A DNA stretch of 64,000 bases from Planctomycetota bacterium (GCA_016179685.1 JACPCR010000069.1:1-64000); one strand, 5' to 3'; positions 41,295 to 50,824 are shown, counted from the first letter of the stretch. Numbers and translations: made by a program. Notes: generated by a model not told the origin, from the sequence alone.

Positions 41295-42113
41295 ATGGAT
41301 CACACCTATCGTACCCACCCCGTTGATGGTGGCAAGATGGTGCTGATTCCGGCAGGCGCCTTCATCATGGGATGCCCGGCGGATGACATATTCGCGAAGC
41401 CGCACGAGCAACCGCAGCGGATGGTATGGCTTTCGGCCTATTGGATGGACGTGTTTCCGGTGACGAACGCCCGCTACAAGCGATTCATCGAGGACGGAGG
41501 CTACGAGAACCGGGACTGGTGGACGCCGGCAGGCTGGGAATGGCGGAGGGAATCAGGCGTGACGGCGGCGTTAGCATGGAACAAGCCGGGATGGGACGCG
41601 GCGGAGCAGCCGGTGTCGGGCGTGAGCTGGTACGAGGCGGATGCGTATGGCCGTTGGGCGGGCAAGGCGCTGCCGACGGATGCGCAGTGGGAACGTGCGG
41701 CGCGGGGGACGGACGGCCGAAGGTTTCCGTGGGGTGAGACGTTCCCCCGCCGCGAGTTGGCGAATTTCAACAACCAGGTCGGCAGAGTGACGCCCGTCGG
41801 GAGCTACCCGGAGGGGGTGAGTCCGAGCGGCTGTCACGACATGGCGGGCAACGTAAACAACTGGTGTCTGGACTGGTACTGGCCGGAATTTTATGCCTAC
41901 GCCGCGAAGCATGGGCTTGACCTCGACCCTGTGCTGAACGACGGGTTGAAGGCCAAGCTGGGACTGGAGGCGGCGCTGAAATGCGATCGCGGGGGCGGGT
42001 TCGCGACGGACGAGAAATTTCTGGAGATTCTGAGCTGCACGGACAAGGTGGCCTGGGAGCCCCAGACCCGTGAGTTGTGGAACGGATTTCGTACGGTTCA
42101 GCATGCGGATTAA
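41295..42113 (+). CDS. Formylglycine-generating-enzyme-like (SUMF1/FGE-sulfatase domain) protein
   Basis: A 272-aa FGE-domain protein: GGKMVLIPAGAFIMGCPADD, AYWMDVFPVTNARYKRFIED, QPVSGVSWYEADAYGRWAGK, LPTDAQWERAARGTDGRRFP and GCHDMAGNVNNWCLDWY are standard blocks. The C-terminus (GFRTVQ) lacks the Cys pair of true FGE; a lone Cys is in EILSCTDK. It is therefore probably one of the many non-sulfatase paralogues with other or structural roles. ATG 41295 is chosen because domain sequence starts there; ATG 41232 is in frame upstream. First of three genes transcribed together. Confidence 0.88.
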   Translation: MDHTYRTHPVDGGKMVLIPAGAFIMGCPADDIFAKPHEQPQRMVWLSAYWMDVFPVTNARYKRFIEDGGYENRDWWTPAGWEWRRESGVTAALAWNKPGWDAAEQPVSGVSWYEADAYGRWAGKALPTDAQWERAARGTDGRRFPWGETFPRRELANFNNQVGRVTPVGSYPEGVSPSGCHDMAGNVNNWCLDWYWPEFYAYAAKHGLDLDPVLNDGLKAKLGLEAALKCDRGGGFATDEKFLEILSCTDKVAWEPQTRELWNGFRTVQHAD

Positions 42114-42125
42114 TGAAGAAGAACG

Positions 42126-42968
42126 ATGAGCGAGGCTCCATTCAAGCTCGGCATGGCGCAAATCCTGGTCGAGGGCGGCCAGCCCGGGTCCAATCTGGCG
42201 CGAGCCGCTGGCCGGGTGTCCGAGGCCGCTGCGGCCGGATGCAGGCTGGTCGTCTTGCCCGAGTGCCTGAACCTCGGGTGGACACACCCGAGCGCGGGCT
42301 GGCTGGCCGAGCCGATTCCCGGGCCGCATTCGGACGTCTTGGCGGCGGCTGCGAGGCAATGCAGGGTTTACGTGGTTGCGGGACTCGTCGAGCGCGCTGG
42401 CGACCGCCGATTCAACGCTGCGGTGCTCATCAGTCCCGACGGCCGGCTTCTGCTGCATCACCGCAAGATCAACGAGCTGGACATTGCCCTGGGGCTTTAC
42501 AGCGTGGGAGACCGATTAGGGGTAACGGAGACTGAGTTGGGGACCTTGGGGATTGACATTTGTGCGGACAACTTCAGCAGCTCGCTGGCCATCGGACACG
42601 TGCTGGTGCGGATGGGCGCGCAGGTGCTGCTCTCGCCGTCTGCCTGGGCCGTGGACGCAGACCACGACAACACGCACCAGCCTTATGGAAAGCTCTGGCG
42701 CGACGCCTACACCGAGCTGGCCAGGCTTTATGACGTGACCGTTGTGGGAGTCAGCAATGTTGGCTGGCTCACGGAGGGGCCTTGGAGGGGCCGCAAGGTG
42801 ATCGGCTGCTCCCTGGCCATTGGGCCAGGCGGGCGCGTGTTGGCCGAGGGCCCCTATGGAGATAACGCGGAGGCGCTGGTCGTCGTCGAGGTGCAGACCC
42901 TGCCGCGGATCGCCCGGGGCACACAGATCGCCCCCGAGTTGAAAAAAAGAGGCTACCAGGGCCCGTGA
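42126..42968 (+). CDS. Carbon-nitrogen hydrolase (nitrilase superfamily)
   Basis: A 280-aa amidohydrolase with the Glu-Lys-Cys triad visible: Glu in RLVVLPECLNLGW, Lys in LLLHHRKINELDIALGLY and Cys in GTLGIDICADNFSS. Such enzymes cleave amides, nitriles or carbamoyl groups. It starts 12 nt after the FGE-like gene and is followed 39 nt later by a propeller protein, so the three form an operon, perhaps for an amide-bearing sugar compound; this is inferred from co-occurrence. Confidence 0.9.
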   Translation: MSEAPFKLGMAQILVEGGQPGSNLARAAGRVSEAAAAGCRLVVLPECLNLGWTHPSAGWLAEPIPGPHSDVLAAAARQCRVYVVAGLVERAGDRRFNAAVLISPDGRLLLHHRKINELDIALGLYSVGDRLGVTETELGTLGIDICADNFSSSLAIGHVLVRMGAQVLLSPSAWAVDADHDNTHQPYGKLWRDAYTELARLYDVTVVGVSNVGWLTEGPWRGRKVIGCSLAIGPGGRVLAEGPYGDNAEALVVVEVQTLPRIARGTQIAPELKKRGYQGP

Positions 42969-43007
42969 CGGACCCCGGCATGCCGGAATTCCATCCAGGA
43001 GGCCACC

Positions 43008-44801
43008 ATGCAGACCCATGACTCTATTCGCGATCTCGGCATCCCCGTCCGATCGGTTAACTGGGTTCATCTTCATGCGGGCCGGACGGCGGCCGGGAAG
43101 CCGTGCTTACTGGCCACGATGGGGCAGCAGGGGGACAACCTTTTCGTCCTTCGGATCGATCCGGAGACGGGTGAGCTCCGCCAGTTCGTATCGCCCGTCC
43201 CGAAGTCGAATTTTCCCACCGCGGTCTGGATGAGCCGATCGGGCCGACTGTACGTGGGGGCGGCGTATGCCGGGCATCTCCTGGCCCTGGACCCGGAGGG
43301 TGAGCAGCTCGAGGACCTGGGGGCGATCCATGCGGGCGCCGCGACCTTTCCGTGCCGGATGGAAGAGGATGAATCGGGTCGAATCTGGATCGGGAGTTAC
43401 GGGACGGCGGACCTGACGTGCTACGACCCGGATCGTGGCGAATTCATCCGTTACGGTCGCATGGACGACGTGGACATGTACAACTATGCCTTCGTGGGGG
43501 AGGGCGGCAGGCTGGCGTGTCTCATCCGGATGACGCGCCCGCACGTGGTGGTCTTCGATCCGGCGACGAGAGTTCGAAAGACCGTAGGGCCTGTAACGGA
43601 GAAAGGAAAGGACACCTTATCCCTCAGCCGGGCAGGTGACGGCCGACTCTATATCGAGTCCAGCCTGGGAAACTACAGGATCGAGGGTGACCAAGCCATT
43701 ACGGTGAAGGGCGTGCCGCCGGCAAAGCCAGCGCCGACGCTGCCGGACGGCAGCACCTTCCGTTTTGCGGATGCGGTCGAACAGGTCTGCCGGAGGCTGG
43801 AAATCCGGAGTCCCGGCGGTGAAACGCGCTGCATCGACCTGGGTTATGAGGCCAGTGGGAGCGAGATTTTCTGCGTGCACGCCGGGCCCGACGGACTCAT
43901 TTATGGTTCGAGCATTCTGCCGCTGCACCTGTTTCGCTACGATCCGGCGAGCGGGTCCGTGGTGGACCTGGGCCGGTGCTCGAAGGCGACGGGCGAGGCC
44001 TACTCGATGGCGAACTGGGAGGGCAAGATTTACATCTCGTCCTATCCGGGGGCCGTCTTGTCCGTGTATGATCCCGCGCGGCCGTATCATTTCGGAGACG
44101 GGCCGGAAGACAACCCGCGTGATCTCGGCCGGATCGACGAGGTGTCGTATCGGCCGCGCTCCACGCTGGCGGGCCCCCTCGGCCGCGTCTGGGTGGCTTC
44201 GGTGCCCGATTACGGGTTGTGGGGCGGCCCCCTTTCCTGGTACGACCCCGCCACGGCCGAGAAAAGGGCATATTATCGGATTTGCGGGGACGGGAGCTGC
44301 TATACCCTGGCGTGGCTGAAGGACCTGGGTCTCCTGGCGGTAGGCACGACCATCCACGGCGGCTCCGGCACGATGCCCAAGGTGGACCAGGCCACCCTCT
44401 TCCTGTGGGACTATCGGGCGGAGAAGAAAGCCTGGGAGGGGACGCTGGACCGCCCGGTAGGGACGTTCAACGCCCTGCTCCTGGGACCCGGTGGACGGTT
44501 GTACGGGACGGTGCGGGGTTCCGACCCTGGCAGCGAGCTGTTCGTTTTCGACCCGGTGGCACGGACGTGGCTGCGGCGCATCCCTCTGCCCGGAGCGGCG
44601 CTGGACCTCGGCCTTCAGATGGGAGGCGATGGCCAGATTTACGGGTTCACCGGCGCCTGCGTTTACCGGCTGGACCCGCGCACACTGGCCATCGAGGAAC
44701 TGGTGCGGTCGCCTGGCTCGTTCACCGTGCCGGGTCCGATCTTGGAAAACGAGGTCGTGTTCGCCAGCATTCACCGGCTGCGAGCGGCTTCGATCCCGTG
44801 A
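43008..44801 (+). CDS. Beta-propeller repeat protein, unknown function
   Basis: A 597-aa protein built of repeated four-stranded blades, each with a pattern like GRLYVGAAYAGHLLALDPEG, GRIWIGSYGTADLTCYDPDR and GKIYISSYPGAVLSVYDPAR (the Y/F-DP turn repeats at least eight times). No signal peptide, so it is probably cytoplasmic or exported otherwise. The propeller likely binds a ligand or works as a lactonase-like or scaffold protein with the two upstream genes. Shine-Dalgarno CAGGAGG precedes ATG 43008. Length and repeats suggest two seven-bladed propellers. Confidence 0.75.
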   Translation: MQTHDSIRDLGIPVRSVNWVHLHAGRTAAGKPCLLATMGQQGDNLFVLRIDPETGELRQFVSPVPKSNFPTAVWMSRSGRLYVGAAYAGHLLALDPEGEQLEDLGAIHAGAATFPCRMEEDESGRIWIGSYGTADLTCYDPDRGEFIRYGRMDDVDMYNYAFVGEGGRLACLIRMTRPHVVVFDPATRVRKTVGPVTEKGKDTLSLSRAGDGRLYIESSLGNYRIEGDQAITVKGVPPAKPAPTLPDGSTFRFADAVEQVCRRLEIRSPGGETRCIDLGYEASGSEIFCVHAGPDGLIYGSSILPLHLFRYDPASGSVVDLGRCSKATGEAYSMANWEGKIYISSYPGAVLSVYDPARPYHFGDGPEDNPRDLGRIDEVSYRPRSTLAGPLGRVWVASVPDYGLWGGPLSWYDPATAEKRAYYRICGDGSCYTLAWLKDLGLLAVGTTIHGGSGTMPKVDQATLFLWDYRAEKKAWEGTLDRPVGTFNALLLGPGGRLYGTVRGSDPGSELFVFDPVARTWLRRIPLPGAALDLGLQMGGDGQIYGFTGACVYRLDPRTLAIEELVRSPGSFTVPGPILENEVVFASIHRLRAASIP

Positions 44802-45386
44802 TCGCCGGCTATCCATCGGCGGGAGTGCGGGACCCGTTCTGCCGTACCTGGGGCGCGCCCCAAACTTGCACAGGCGCGGGGGAGCGGCTGACTCGCAGCG
44901 CGCCCCACACGTGCACACGTGTGGGGCGGCAGCTTGTGCCCCGCGGCGACGCACGCTTGAACAAGTGCACGCTGGCGGGGAGGTGATCCCTGTGCCCACG
45001 AGCAGCGGAGTTCTTGGCCCAGCGTTCCGTGTCGTACCGCTGAACAGCGTACCCATCGTGCGAACCCCACACTTGCACAGGTGTGGGGGAGTGGCTCGCT
45101 CGCAGCGCACCCGGCACTTGCACAGGTGTGGGGCACAAGGTCACCTTGCCAGCAGAATGCCTACCTGCACCTGCCTGTGCGTCCCTGCACCTGTCTGCCG
45201 CGCTCGGCATAGAAGGCTGAGGGTAGTATAAGGCAGGCGCAGACAGGCCGCTTCGGCAGGCAGGCTGGCGTTCCCAAACGGAATCCTTTACGGGAGGAGG
45301 GGGCCGGGAGATGCTGGCGCTCTCCGTAGCGGACCTCGCTCCCTTTCACTCGGCCCCCTGATAGCCACCACCAACTGACTCAGCGT
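44802..45386. other. Gene-free interval rich in TTGCACAGG hairpins
   Basis: No coding sequence. The left half holds the repeats described separately (44866-45133). The rest (45134-45386) includes GCACCTGCCTG direct repeats and GC-rich sequence before the convergent PhyH gene. It lies between convergent genes, so termination is a plausible role. Confidence 0.45.
44866..45133. repeat. Cluster of CCCCACAC...TTGCACAGG hairpins
   Basis: About 45-bp units at 44866-44910 and 45071-45118 are direct repeats (about 85 percent identical by eye), each starting ACTTGCACAGG and including GGCT, CTCGCAGCGC. Between and beside them are palindromes: CCCCACACGTG/CACGTGTGGGG (44903-44926, perfect 11-bp arms), CCCCACAC-TTGCACAG-GTGTGGGG (45065-45088) and a third degenerate one at 45110-45133. 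Loops are centred on TGCA. Confidence 0.65.
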
Positions 45387-46352
45387 TCAGGTCTTGGCGG
45401 CGGCCGCGGCAGCGGCCGCCGCGCTTGATGAAGCCGGGGCGGCTGCTTGGGCAAGTTTCTCCTCCCGGGCCTTGCACATGCGCAGCCAAACGTTCTTCGG
45501 CGGGGTCTCGTACCCCTTCCAGGCGTAGGGGTCGAGGCCGGCCACCGGCACGACGCACCGCCGGTCAGCTCTCGAAGGCGTTTCGCCCTCGCGCAGAGAC
45601 CAGGGCAGGAACGACCAGGCATTGCAATAATGGTTGACCAGCACGCGGCGGTAGATGGGGCTGCGGTTCCTTCTCGATCGGTGGAGCAGGTAGCCGTTGA
45701 AGAACACCACGGTGCCGGTCTTGACCTCGACGGGACTCTCGGGTGACTCGTCGAACCCATAGCTTTCCTGGGCGAAGTCGAACTCGTCCGGGTTGCCGTG
45801 CGGCCGCTGCATGTAGAGGTAGCCGGGCCGGTGCGAACCCGGGATCACGTACAGGCATCCATTCTGGATGGTGGCGTCATCCATGGCGATCCAGGCGCCG
45901 ATGAGGGAGCGATCACGGGTGGGGATGTAGATTTCGTCCTGATGCCAGGCCTGGCCCTGGAAGCCCGGCGGCTTGAAGAAGAGCATGGACTGCATGCACT
46001 TGACGCTGCCGTCCCAGAAGGGGAGATGGGCGGCGGTGATCTGGGAGAGCACGCCACAGATTTTGGGGTGACGGACGTATTTTTCCATCACGGGGCTGAT
46101 GAAGTGAGGCTGATGGATGCAGAGGATGTTCTGGAGCACCTCCTCATCGTGCATGTCGGCGGGCAGGGGCTTGAGGCTCTCGCAGGGATATTTCCCGCGG
46201 GCAAGGTCCGCCGCGTCGTGGCGTAATTCCTCGATCTCCGCGGGCGTGATGAGGTCCGGAAGGACTAGATATCCGGTATCAATGTAGGACCGGATCTGGT
46301 CACGGGAGGCGATCTTGGGGACGTCGATACGGGGACCGGTGGACATCTGCAT
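45387..46352 (-). CDS. Phytanoyl-CoA dioxygenase-family oxygenase with Ala-rich tail
   Basis: A 321-aa PhyH protein. Iron ligands are His-x-Asp in QAWHQDEIYIPTRDRSLIGA and the distal His in FFNGYLLHRSRRNRS, with Arg for 2-oxoglutarate in SPIYRRVLVNHY. YVIPGSHRPGYLYMQRPHGN is the usual strand. The C-terminus is an unusual SSSAAAAAAAAAKT tail encoded by GCC/GCG repeats, perhaps a slippage expansion. Only distantly similar to the PhyH at 13.3 kb. Downstream of cstA on the same strand, separated by a covarying hairpin. Confidence 0.9.
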   Translation of the reverse strand: MQMSTGPRIDVPKIASRDQIRSYIDTGYLVLPDLITPAEIEELRHDAADLARGKYPCESLKPLPADMHDEEVLQNILCIHQPHFISPVMEKYVRHPKICGVLSQITAAHLPFWDGSVKCMQSMLFFKPPGFQGQAWHQDEIYIPTRDRSLIGAWIAMDDATIQNGCLYVIPGSHRPGYLYMQRPHGNPDEFDFAQESYGFDESPESPVEVKTGTVVFFNGYLLHRSRRNRSPIYRRVLVNHYCNAWSFLPWSLREGETPSRADRRCVVPVAGLDPYAWKGYETPPKNVWLRMCKAREEKLAQAAAPASSSAAAAAAAAAKT

Positions 46353-46417
46353 AGTGGGTTTCTCCTTCAGAATGATTCACGAGGGAAGGGGAAGCGCACC
46401 GTCTCTTTTTCCTAGGT

Positions 46418-46455
46418 GACGCGTTCGCAAGTGCACCCGGACTTGCGAACGCGTC
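46418..46455. terminator. Covarying-stem hairpin, member iii
   Basis: Arms 46418-46434 and 46439-46455 pair over 17 positions with one mismatch next to the loop; the loop is ACCC as in the 8576-8625 hairpin. Compared with that hairpin, three base pairs differ and all three are compensated on the other arm. It lies between the cstA stop (46487) and the PhyH start (46352). It is followed on the minus strand by a T-poor sequence, so the terminator role is only inferred. Confidence 0.7.
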
Positions 46456-46486
46456 TACTCGTATCCTGGCAGCGAATCCTCGGGGC

Positions 46487-48226
46487 TCAAACTGGCGCAG
46501 GCTGTTTGGGGAGCGCCCGCAAGATGCCCAGGGCAATGAGGGCCAGGGCGACGGTGAGCAGGAAGACGTCGAAAATGGCCAGGGTCGTGTTCCCGTTCTT
46601 TACGTACACCGGAATAAGTCTGAGGAGCGACCAGACCGTGGTGATGCAGAGGGCAACGCACGGGATGAGGGTATAGAGGGTGGGGCGTTTCATGGCCTTG
46701 AGCCAGACGCTGACGACGACGAGGGAGATGGCCCCGAGAAGCTGATTGGCGGAGCCGAACAGGGCCCAGATTTTAACCCAGGCGCCGGTCTTGGCCACGG
46801 CCAGCATGCAGGCGACGGCGAGGCCCGCGTTGAACCAGGCATTCATCAGCAACCGGGGCGGCCGGTCTCGGAAGATGACCCTCCAAAGCTCTTCGAAGAG
46901 GTAGCGGTTCAACCGCACGGAGGTATCGAGCGTAGTGATGACGAAGCCTTCGACGAGGAGGATGCCGAAGACGACGCCGAGCCAGGAAGGGATTCCGAAG
47001 CCTTTCTCGAAGATGCCTGCTGCGCCGAGTGCGAAGCCGAGGACGGGGTTCGAGTCCTTGGGGTTATCGGGCCACACGGCCTTGAGGTAATCGGAGTAAG
47101 CGATGCCGGCGGAGATGGAAAGGGTGACGCAGAGTCCGAGGGTGGATTCGCCGAGCATAGCGAGATAGCCAATCTTGCGGGCGTAGCGTTCGTTGGAGAG
47201 CTGTTTGGAGGTCGTCCCGCTGCCGACGATGCCATGGAAGCCGGAGATGGCCCCGCAGGCGATGGTGATGAAGAGGCCGGGCCAGAGCGAGCCGAGGGTC
47301 GTGGCCGATCCGGTTTCGATATTGTCGAGCGGGGCGGCGATGGTGGCGCCCTGGATTCCCGCGGCGAAGATAGAGGCGACGAGAAGTGCGAGGCCGCCGT
47401 AAAGAATCTGGACGTTGACGAAATCCCTCGGCTGCAGAAGCAGCCAGACAGGCAGGCCGGCGGCGAAGAGGACGTAGATGGAAAAGACGGTCTGCCAGGC
47501 CTCGGCGCTCAGGGTGATGGGAAGCTGAAAGCCGGCGATCACGGAAAGGATGACGGCAGCCGTGGCGGCCGGGTAGATTGCCTTCATTGGTGCGTTTCGC
47601 TTGTAGACCGCGTAGCCGATGAGGGGGGCTACCAGGGTGATGATGACGACGGAGGTGGAGGCGATGCCGCCGATCCGGGCGTTGGGCACGTCCTGAACCA
47701 TGACGGTGTTAAAAACATCTTGGTCCGGCTTGAGCCCGAGTTTTTCCACGGACCAGACGGAGGTGAGGGACTTGGCGGTGAGCTGGAGGAAGACCGCGTT
47801 GACGACGATGATGAGGACGATCAGGAAGAGGATGAAAAGGATGAAGGCATGGATGCCGAGGTAGGCGCGAGCGATCTCGGCCATGCTACGCCCCTTGTTG
47901 CGAATGGAGGCGAAGAGGCAGGCGAAGTCATGGACGGCCCCGATGAAGACGCCGCCGAAGACGACCCAGAGCCAGGCGGGGAGTGCGCCGTAGATGAGGG
48001 CCGTGGCGGGTCCGACGATGGGCCCCGCGCCGGCGATGGTGGCAAAGTGGTGCGCGAAAAGCACTTGTGGACGAGTCGGCACGTAGTCCTTCCCGTCCTC
48101 CATCTCCACCGCAGGAGTCCGGCGGTCAGGGTCCACTCCCCACACGCGCTCGATCCATCGTGAATAAACGAGGAAACCGAAGGCGTACAGCGCCATGCCG
48201 GGAATGAGAAATACGAGCACGTTCAT
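46487..48226 (-). CDS. cstA: Carbon starvation protein A family transporter
   Basis: A 579-aa polytopic membrane protein. CstA hallmarks: an early FLVYSRWIERVWGVDPDRRT segment, RPQVLFAHHFATIAGAGPIV after TM1, GAVHDFACLFASIRNKGRSM, and GFHGIVGSGTTSKQLSNERY in the middle; many hydrophobic segments follow. CstA-family proteins import peptides or pyruvate during starvation; the substrate here is not determinable. Length is somewhat below E. coli CstA (about 700) and nearer to BtsT-like or short CstA forms. It is monocistronic with a divergent sugar-isomerase gene 209 bp upstream. Confidence 0.93.
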   Translation of the reverse strand: MNVLVFLIPGMALYAFGFLVYSRWIERVWGVDPDRRTPAVEMEDGKDYVPTRPQVLFAHHFATIAGAGPIVGPATALIYGALPAWLWVVFGGVFIGAVHDFACLFASIRNKGRSMAEIARAYLGIHAFILFILFLIVLIIVVNAVFLQLTAKSLTSVWSVEKLGLKPDQDVFNTVMVQDVPNARIGGIASTSVVIITLVAPLIGYAVYKRNAPMKAIYPAATAAVILSVIAGFQLPITLSAEAWQTVFSIYVLFAAGLPVWLLLQPRDFVNVQILYGGLALLVASIFAAGIQGATIAAPLDNIETGSATTLGSLWPGLFITIACGAISGFHGIVGSGTTSKQLSNERYARKIGYLAMLGESTLGLCVTLSISAGIAYSDYLKAVWPDNPKDSNPVLGFALGAAGIFEKGFGIPSWLGVVFGILLVEGFVITTLDTSVRLNRYLFEELWRVIFRDRPPRLLMNAWFNAGLAVACMLAVAKTGAWVKIWALFGSANQLLGAISLVVVSVWLKAMKRPTLYTLIPCVALCITTVWSLLRLIPVYVKNGNTTLAIFDVFLLTVALALIALGILRALPKQPAPV

Positions 48227-48435
48227 GAGTGCCTCTGGACACGTGCCCGGGTTGGTTGATTGTTTCGTCCGGGGTCAGGCATCCACAGCAGTATAAGAGG
48301 AGCTGAACTTGGCGGCAATATCCGTGTGAGGCCTTGAGTCCCAGGCCGGGTGCGGCATAATGAGAAGGGATGGGTGTGGTCCAGATTTAGGCAGGTAGTG
48401 CCCGCGTTTGCCATCATTTTAAGGGAGATACCAGC

Positions 48436-49299
48436 ATGAAGATCGGCGTGCGCATTCCACCCGTGGGCCGGGAGATGGGGATCGGCTCGTTTGCCAAATG
48501 GCTGTCGCAGCAGGGATTCGGGGCGATCGATACGCCTCCGCTGACGCCAGAAGTCCGGTCTGCGGTCGATGCTGCGGGCCTTCAGATCGGCACGGTAGAT
48601 GCCCAGCATGTGCGTGAAACGCTCAGCCCGGACGAGAAGGTGAGGGCCGAGGGCGTGAAGAATTTGAAGACGCAAATCACACAGACTGCCGCCCTGGGCG
48701 GCAAAATTCTCTTTACCGTGCTGTTGCCTGCCGACCCCGCCCGAGGCCGCAAGGCGAACTTTGACATCTGGAAGGAGACGTGGCCGGAGGTGTTGGCGCA
48801 CGCCGAAGCGGCGGGCGTATGCTTCGCCATCGAGTGGTGGCCGGGCCCGGGGCCTGCCTACCCGGCGCTGGGCTGCACGCCGGAGATGTGGCGGGCGATG
48901 TACCGCGTCACCTCCTCCAAGGCGCTCCGCATGTGCTACGACCCATCGCACCTCGCACGCATTCAGATCGACTGGATGCGGTCGCTTCACGAGCTGGGCG
49001 ATCGGATCGTGCACGTGCATGCGAAGGACACGGAAATCCTGCCAGAGAAGCTCTACGAGATGGGAAACATCGGGGCGAGCTTCGGCGTCGACATGGGCTT
49101 CAGCGAGGGCTGGTGGCGCTACTGCATACCCGGAGACGGCGTGGTGAACTGGCAGAAGGTGGCTGCGCGTCTCGAGCACATCGGCTTCAACGGGGTCTTC
49201 AGCGTCGAGCTGGAAGACCACCGTTACTGGAAGGACGGCGAGGCCCAGAAGCAGGGACTCATCGCCGCCCGCAAGCATCTCGCCCAGTTTGTCCGTTAG
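48436..49299 (+). CDS. Sugar phosphate isomerase/epimerase-family TIM barrel
   Basis: A 287-aa AP-endonuclease-2/xylose-isomerase-like barrel. Metal-site residues appear in VCFAIEWWPGPG (Glu), RMCYDPSHLARI (Asp/His), DRIVHVHAKDTEI (His/Lys/Asp) and FSVELEDHRYWKD (Glu). Shine-Dalgarno AAGGGAG precedes ATG 48436. It is followed 19 nt later by a Gfo/Idh/MocA gene, a pair very often found together in sugar or inositol catabolism. The precise substrate is unknown. Confidence 0.9.
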   Translation: MKIGVRIPPVGREMGIGSFAKWLSQQGFGAIDTPPLTPEVRSAVDAAGLQIGTVDAQHVRETLSPDEKVRAEGVKNLKTQITQTAALGGKILFTVLLPADPARGRKANFDIWKETWPEVLAHAEAAGVCFAIEWWPGPGPAYPALGCTPEMWRAMYRVTSSKALRMCYDPSHLARIQIDWMRSLHELGDRIVHVHAKDTEILPEKLYEMGNIGASFGVDMGFSEGWWRYCIPGDGVVNWQKVAARLEHIGFNGVFSVELEDHRYWKDGEAQKQGLIAARKHLAQFVR

Positions 49300-49318
49300 C
49301 ACCGCTTCGCCTCGGGCC

Positions 49319-50428
49319 ATGAAACTGCTCCTGATCGGGTCGTCCCCAGCCATCCATTTCAAGCTGATGCGGGAATTGCCGCAGCGACACGTTTCGATCC
49401 GGCTGGCTGGCCTTGCGCTCAGTCATGAGGACCGTGCGGAAAGGGCGGCGCTCGAACGCGCGGCAGGCGAGCTGGGCGTGCCGTTCTACGAGGATTTCAG
49501 GGAAGGTCTGTGCGTGGCGGACTCGGCGGCGCATCTGGGGCCTTACGGCTCCCGGGGGACGGAGCTGCTCCGGCTCGTGCGGGACTCCCGGCTCAAGGTC
49601 CTGCTGGTGGACAAGCCGATAGCGATGCGGAGGGCTGACCTCGAGCGGCTGGAAGAGGCTCGGCAGTCGGGCCAGGCGCCCGTGTGCCTGCCCCTCCTCA
49701 GCCTGCGGTATGACGGCCGATACCGGCTCGTGCGCGCCCTGTGCCGGGCAGGCCTCATCGGCGAGACGGCCAAGGTTGTCGCATCACGGCCCCACAAGCT
49801 GGGCCAGAGGCCCGCGTGGTACTTCGATCGCGCCGAGTATCCCAGCCTCTTGGCCGACCTCAGCGTTCATGACGTGGATATGCTTTGCTTCGTGACGGGG
49901 CTTGACGTGCAGCGTGTCCTGGGCGCTTATGAGACGGATATCCGGTCGGCGGACCGGAGTCTGCCCGGTCTGGGCCATTTCGGCCTGGAGCTGCGGGGCG
50001 GGGTCCCGGCGCAGGTGAGCGCGGACTGGCTGACTTCACCGGCGGCGTCATATCACGGCGACAGCGTTTTTCAGGCCACGGGCAGCCTCGGACAGGTGAA
50101 GCTCGTCACGGACGGCGCGGACCGTGGCCTGTGGGTGGAGAGCCGGCTCGAGGAGGCGGACTCGCTGCTGCGGCGGCTGGCGTGCGAATCGGGCGAGAAA
50201 TCGAGGCCGTGGACGATCGAAACCCTGTCACCCGGCGTCTGGAAGCTCTCCTGTCCACCGACCGACTACTCGGCGGACTTTGACCGGATGTTTCGGAACT
50301 TCCTGTCGTATCTCGAGTCGCCCTCGACGCCGCTGGAGGCCACGATGGACGATCTCGTGGCGGCGACACGGGTGGTCCTGGAAGCGGCCCGGATGGCCTC
50401 CAAGGTGACAGCGGAGGGTGTAGGCTGA
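49319..50428 (+). CDS. Gfo/Idh/MocA-family oxidoreductase, divergent N-terminus
   Basis: A 369-aa protein with the general layout of the family (LKVLLVDKPIAMRRADLERL as a modified EKP motif, YPSLLADLSVHDVDMLCFVT as the C-terminal-domain His segment). The usual N-terminal GxGxxG is replaced by LLIGSSPAIHF and dinucleotide binding may be weakened. ATG 49319 gives MKLLLIGSS; the longer TTG start is unlikely. Co-transcribed with the isomerase before it; perhaps a partner or a non-catalytic homologue. Confidence 0.8.
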   Translation: MKLLLIGSSPAIHFKLMRELPQRHVSIRLAGLALSHEDRAERAALERAAGELGVPFYEDFREGLCVADSAAHLGPYGSRGTELLRLVRDSRLKVLLVDKPIAMRRADLERLEEARQSGQAPVCLPLLSLRYDGRYRLVRALCRAGLIGETAKVVASRPHKLGQRPAWYFDRAEYPSLLADLSVHDVDMLCFVTGLDVQRVLGAYETDIRSADRSLPGLGHFGLELRGGVPAQVSADWLTSPAASYHGDSVFQATGSLGQVKLVTDGADRGLWVESRLEEADSLLRRLACESGEKSRPWTIETLSPGVWKLSCPPTDYSADFDRMFRNFLSYLESPSTPLEATMDDLVAATRVVLEAARMASKVTAEGVG

Positions 50429-50659
50429 ATCCCCAAGCTGAATCAGAATCCCGAACTTGTCCGGCCGGAGCTGTCCCACTGGGAGGAATCCCGTTGGGAG
50501 GACGAAGGGCAAGACGTTAACCCGTAGATTTCCGCTGCGTAGAAAATACCTTCCAAAAGGAACTTCGAGTCAGAGCCTTGTCCGATCTCTGAGACTCGGA
50601 GGCCCGGGCGGAACGCTGACGCCTTCCACTACAATTCAGCCATTTAGCGGGGAGACACA

Positions 50660-50756
50660 CGAGGACAAGTCCTCGCTTCCTTTTCAGCAGAGCCGGGAGC
50701 GCAAGCGACCGGCGCTGAAATCACAGAGCCCCTCACTGACGTTCGGGCCTCTGTGA
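50660..50756. repeat. Planctomycete-type GC-rich hairpin cluster
   Basis: In the 396-bp gap 50429-50824, which has no gene, are three adjacent palindromes: CGAGGAC-AA-GTCCTCG (50660-50675), TTTCAGC/GCTGAAA (50682-50720) enclosing GAGCCGGGAGCGCAAGCGAC, and TCACAGAG/CTCTGTGA (50721-50756) enclosing CCCTCACTGACGTTCGGGC. The motif GAGCnGnGAGCGnAAGCGA with CTCnCTGACGnTTCGGGC resembles dispersed repeats I recall from planctomycete genomes. Just before, 50455-50500 holds a relic of the dispersed repeat block (GTCCCACTGGGAGGA). Confidence 0.5.
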
Positions 50757-50824
50757 CCCGCCGGGCGCGCCCTCCACACCGGGATTCCCGATTCCGGTCT
50801 TCGCCGAAGGGCTGATGCGCTTCG

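Noticed and set aside
43617-45110. 497-aa minus-strand frame with CTCASAG-like repeats
   Set aside because: It is the antisense of the propeller gene plus the TTGCACAGG repeat cluster; the peptide repeats are translated hairpins.
44866-45133. CRISPR array
   Set aside because: Repeats are palindromic and imperfect, spacing is irregular, spacers are not unique regular units and no cas genes are near.
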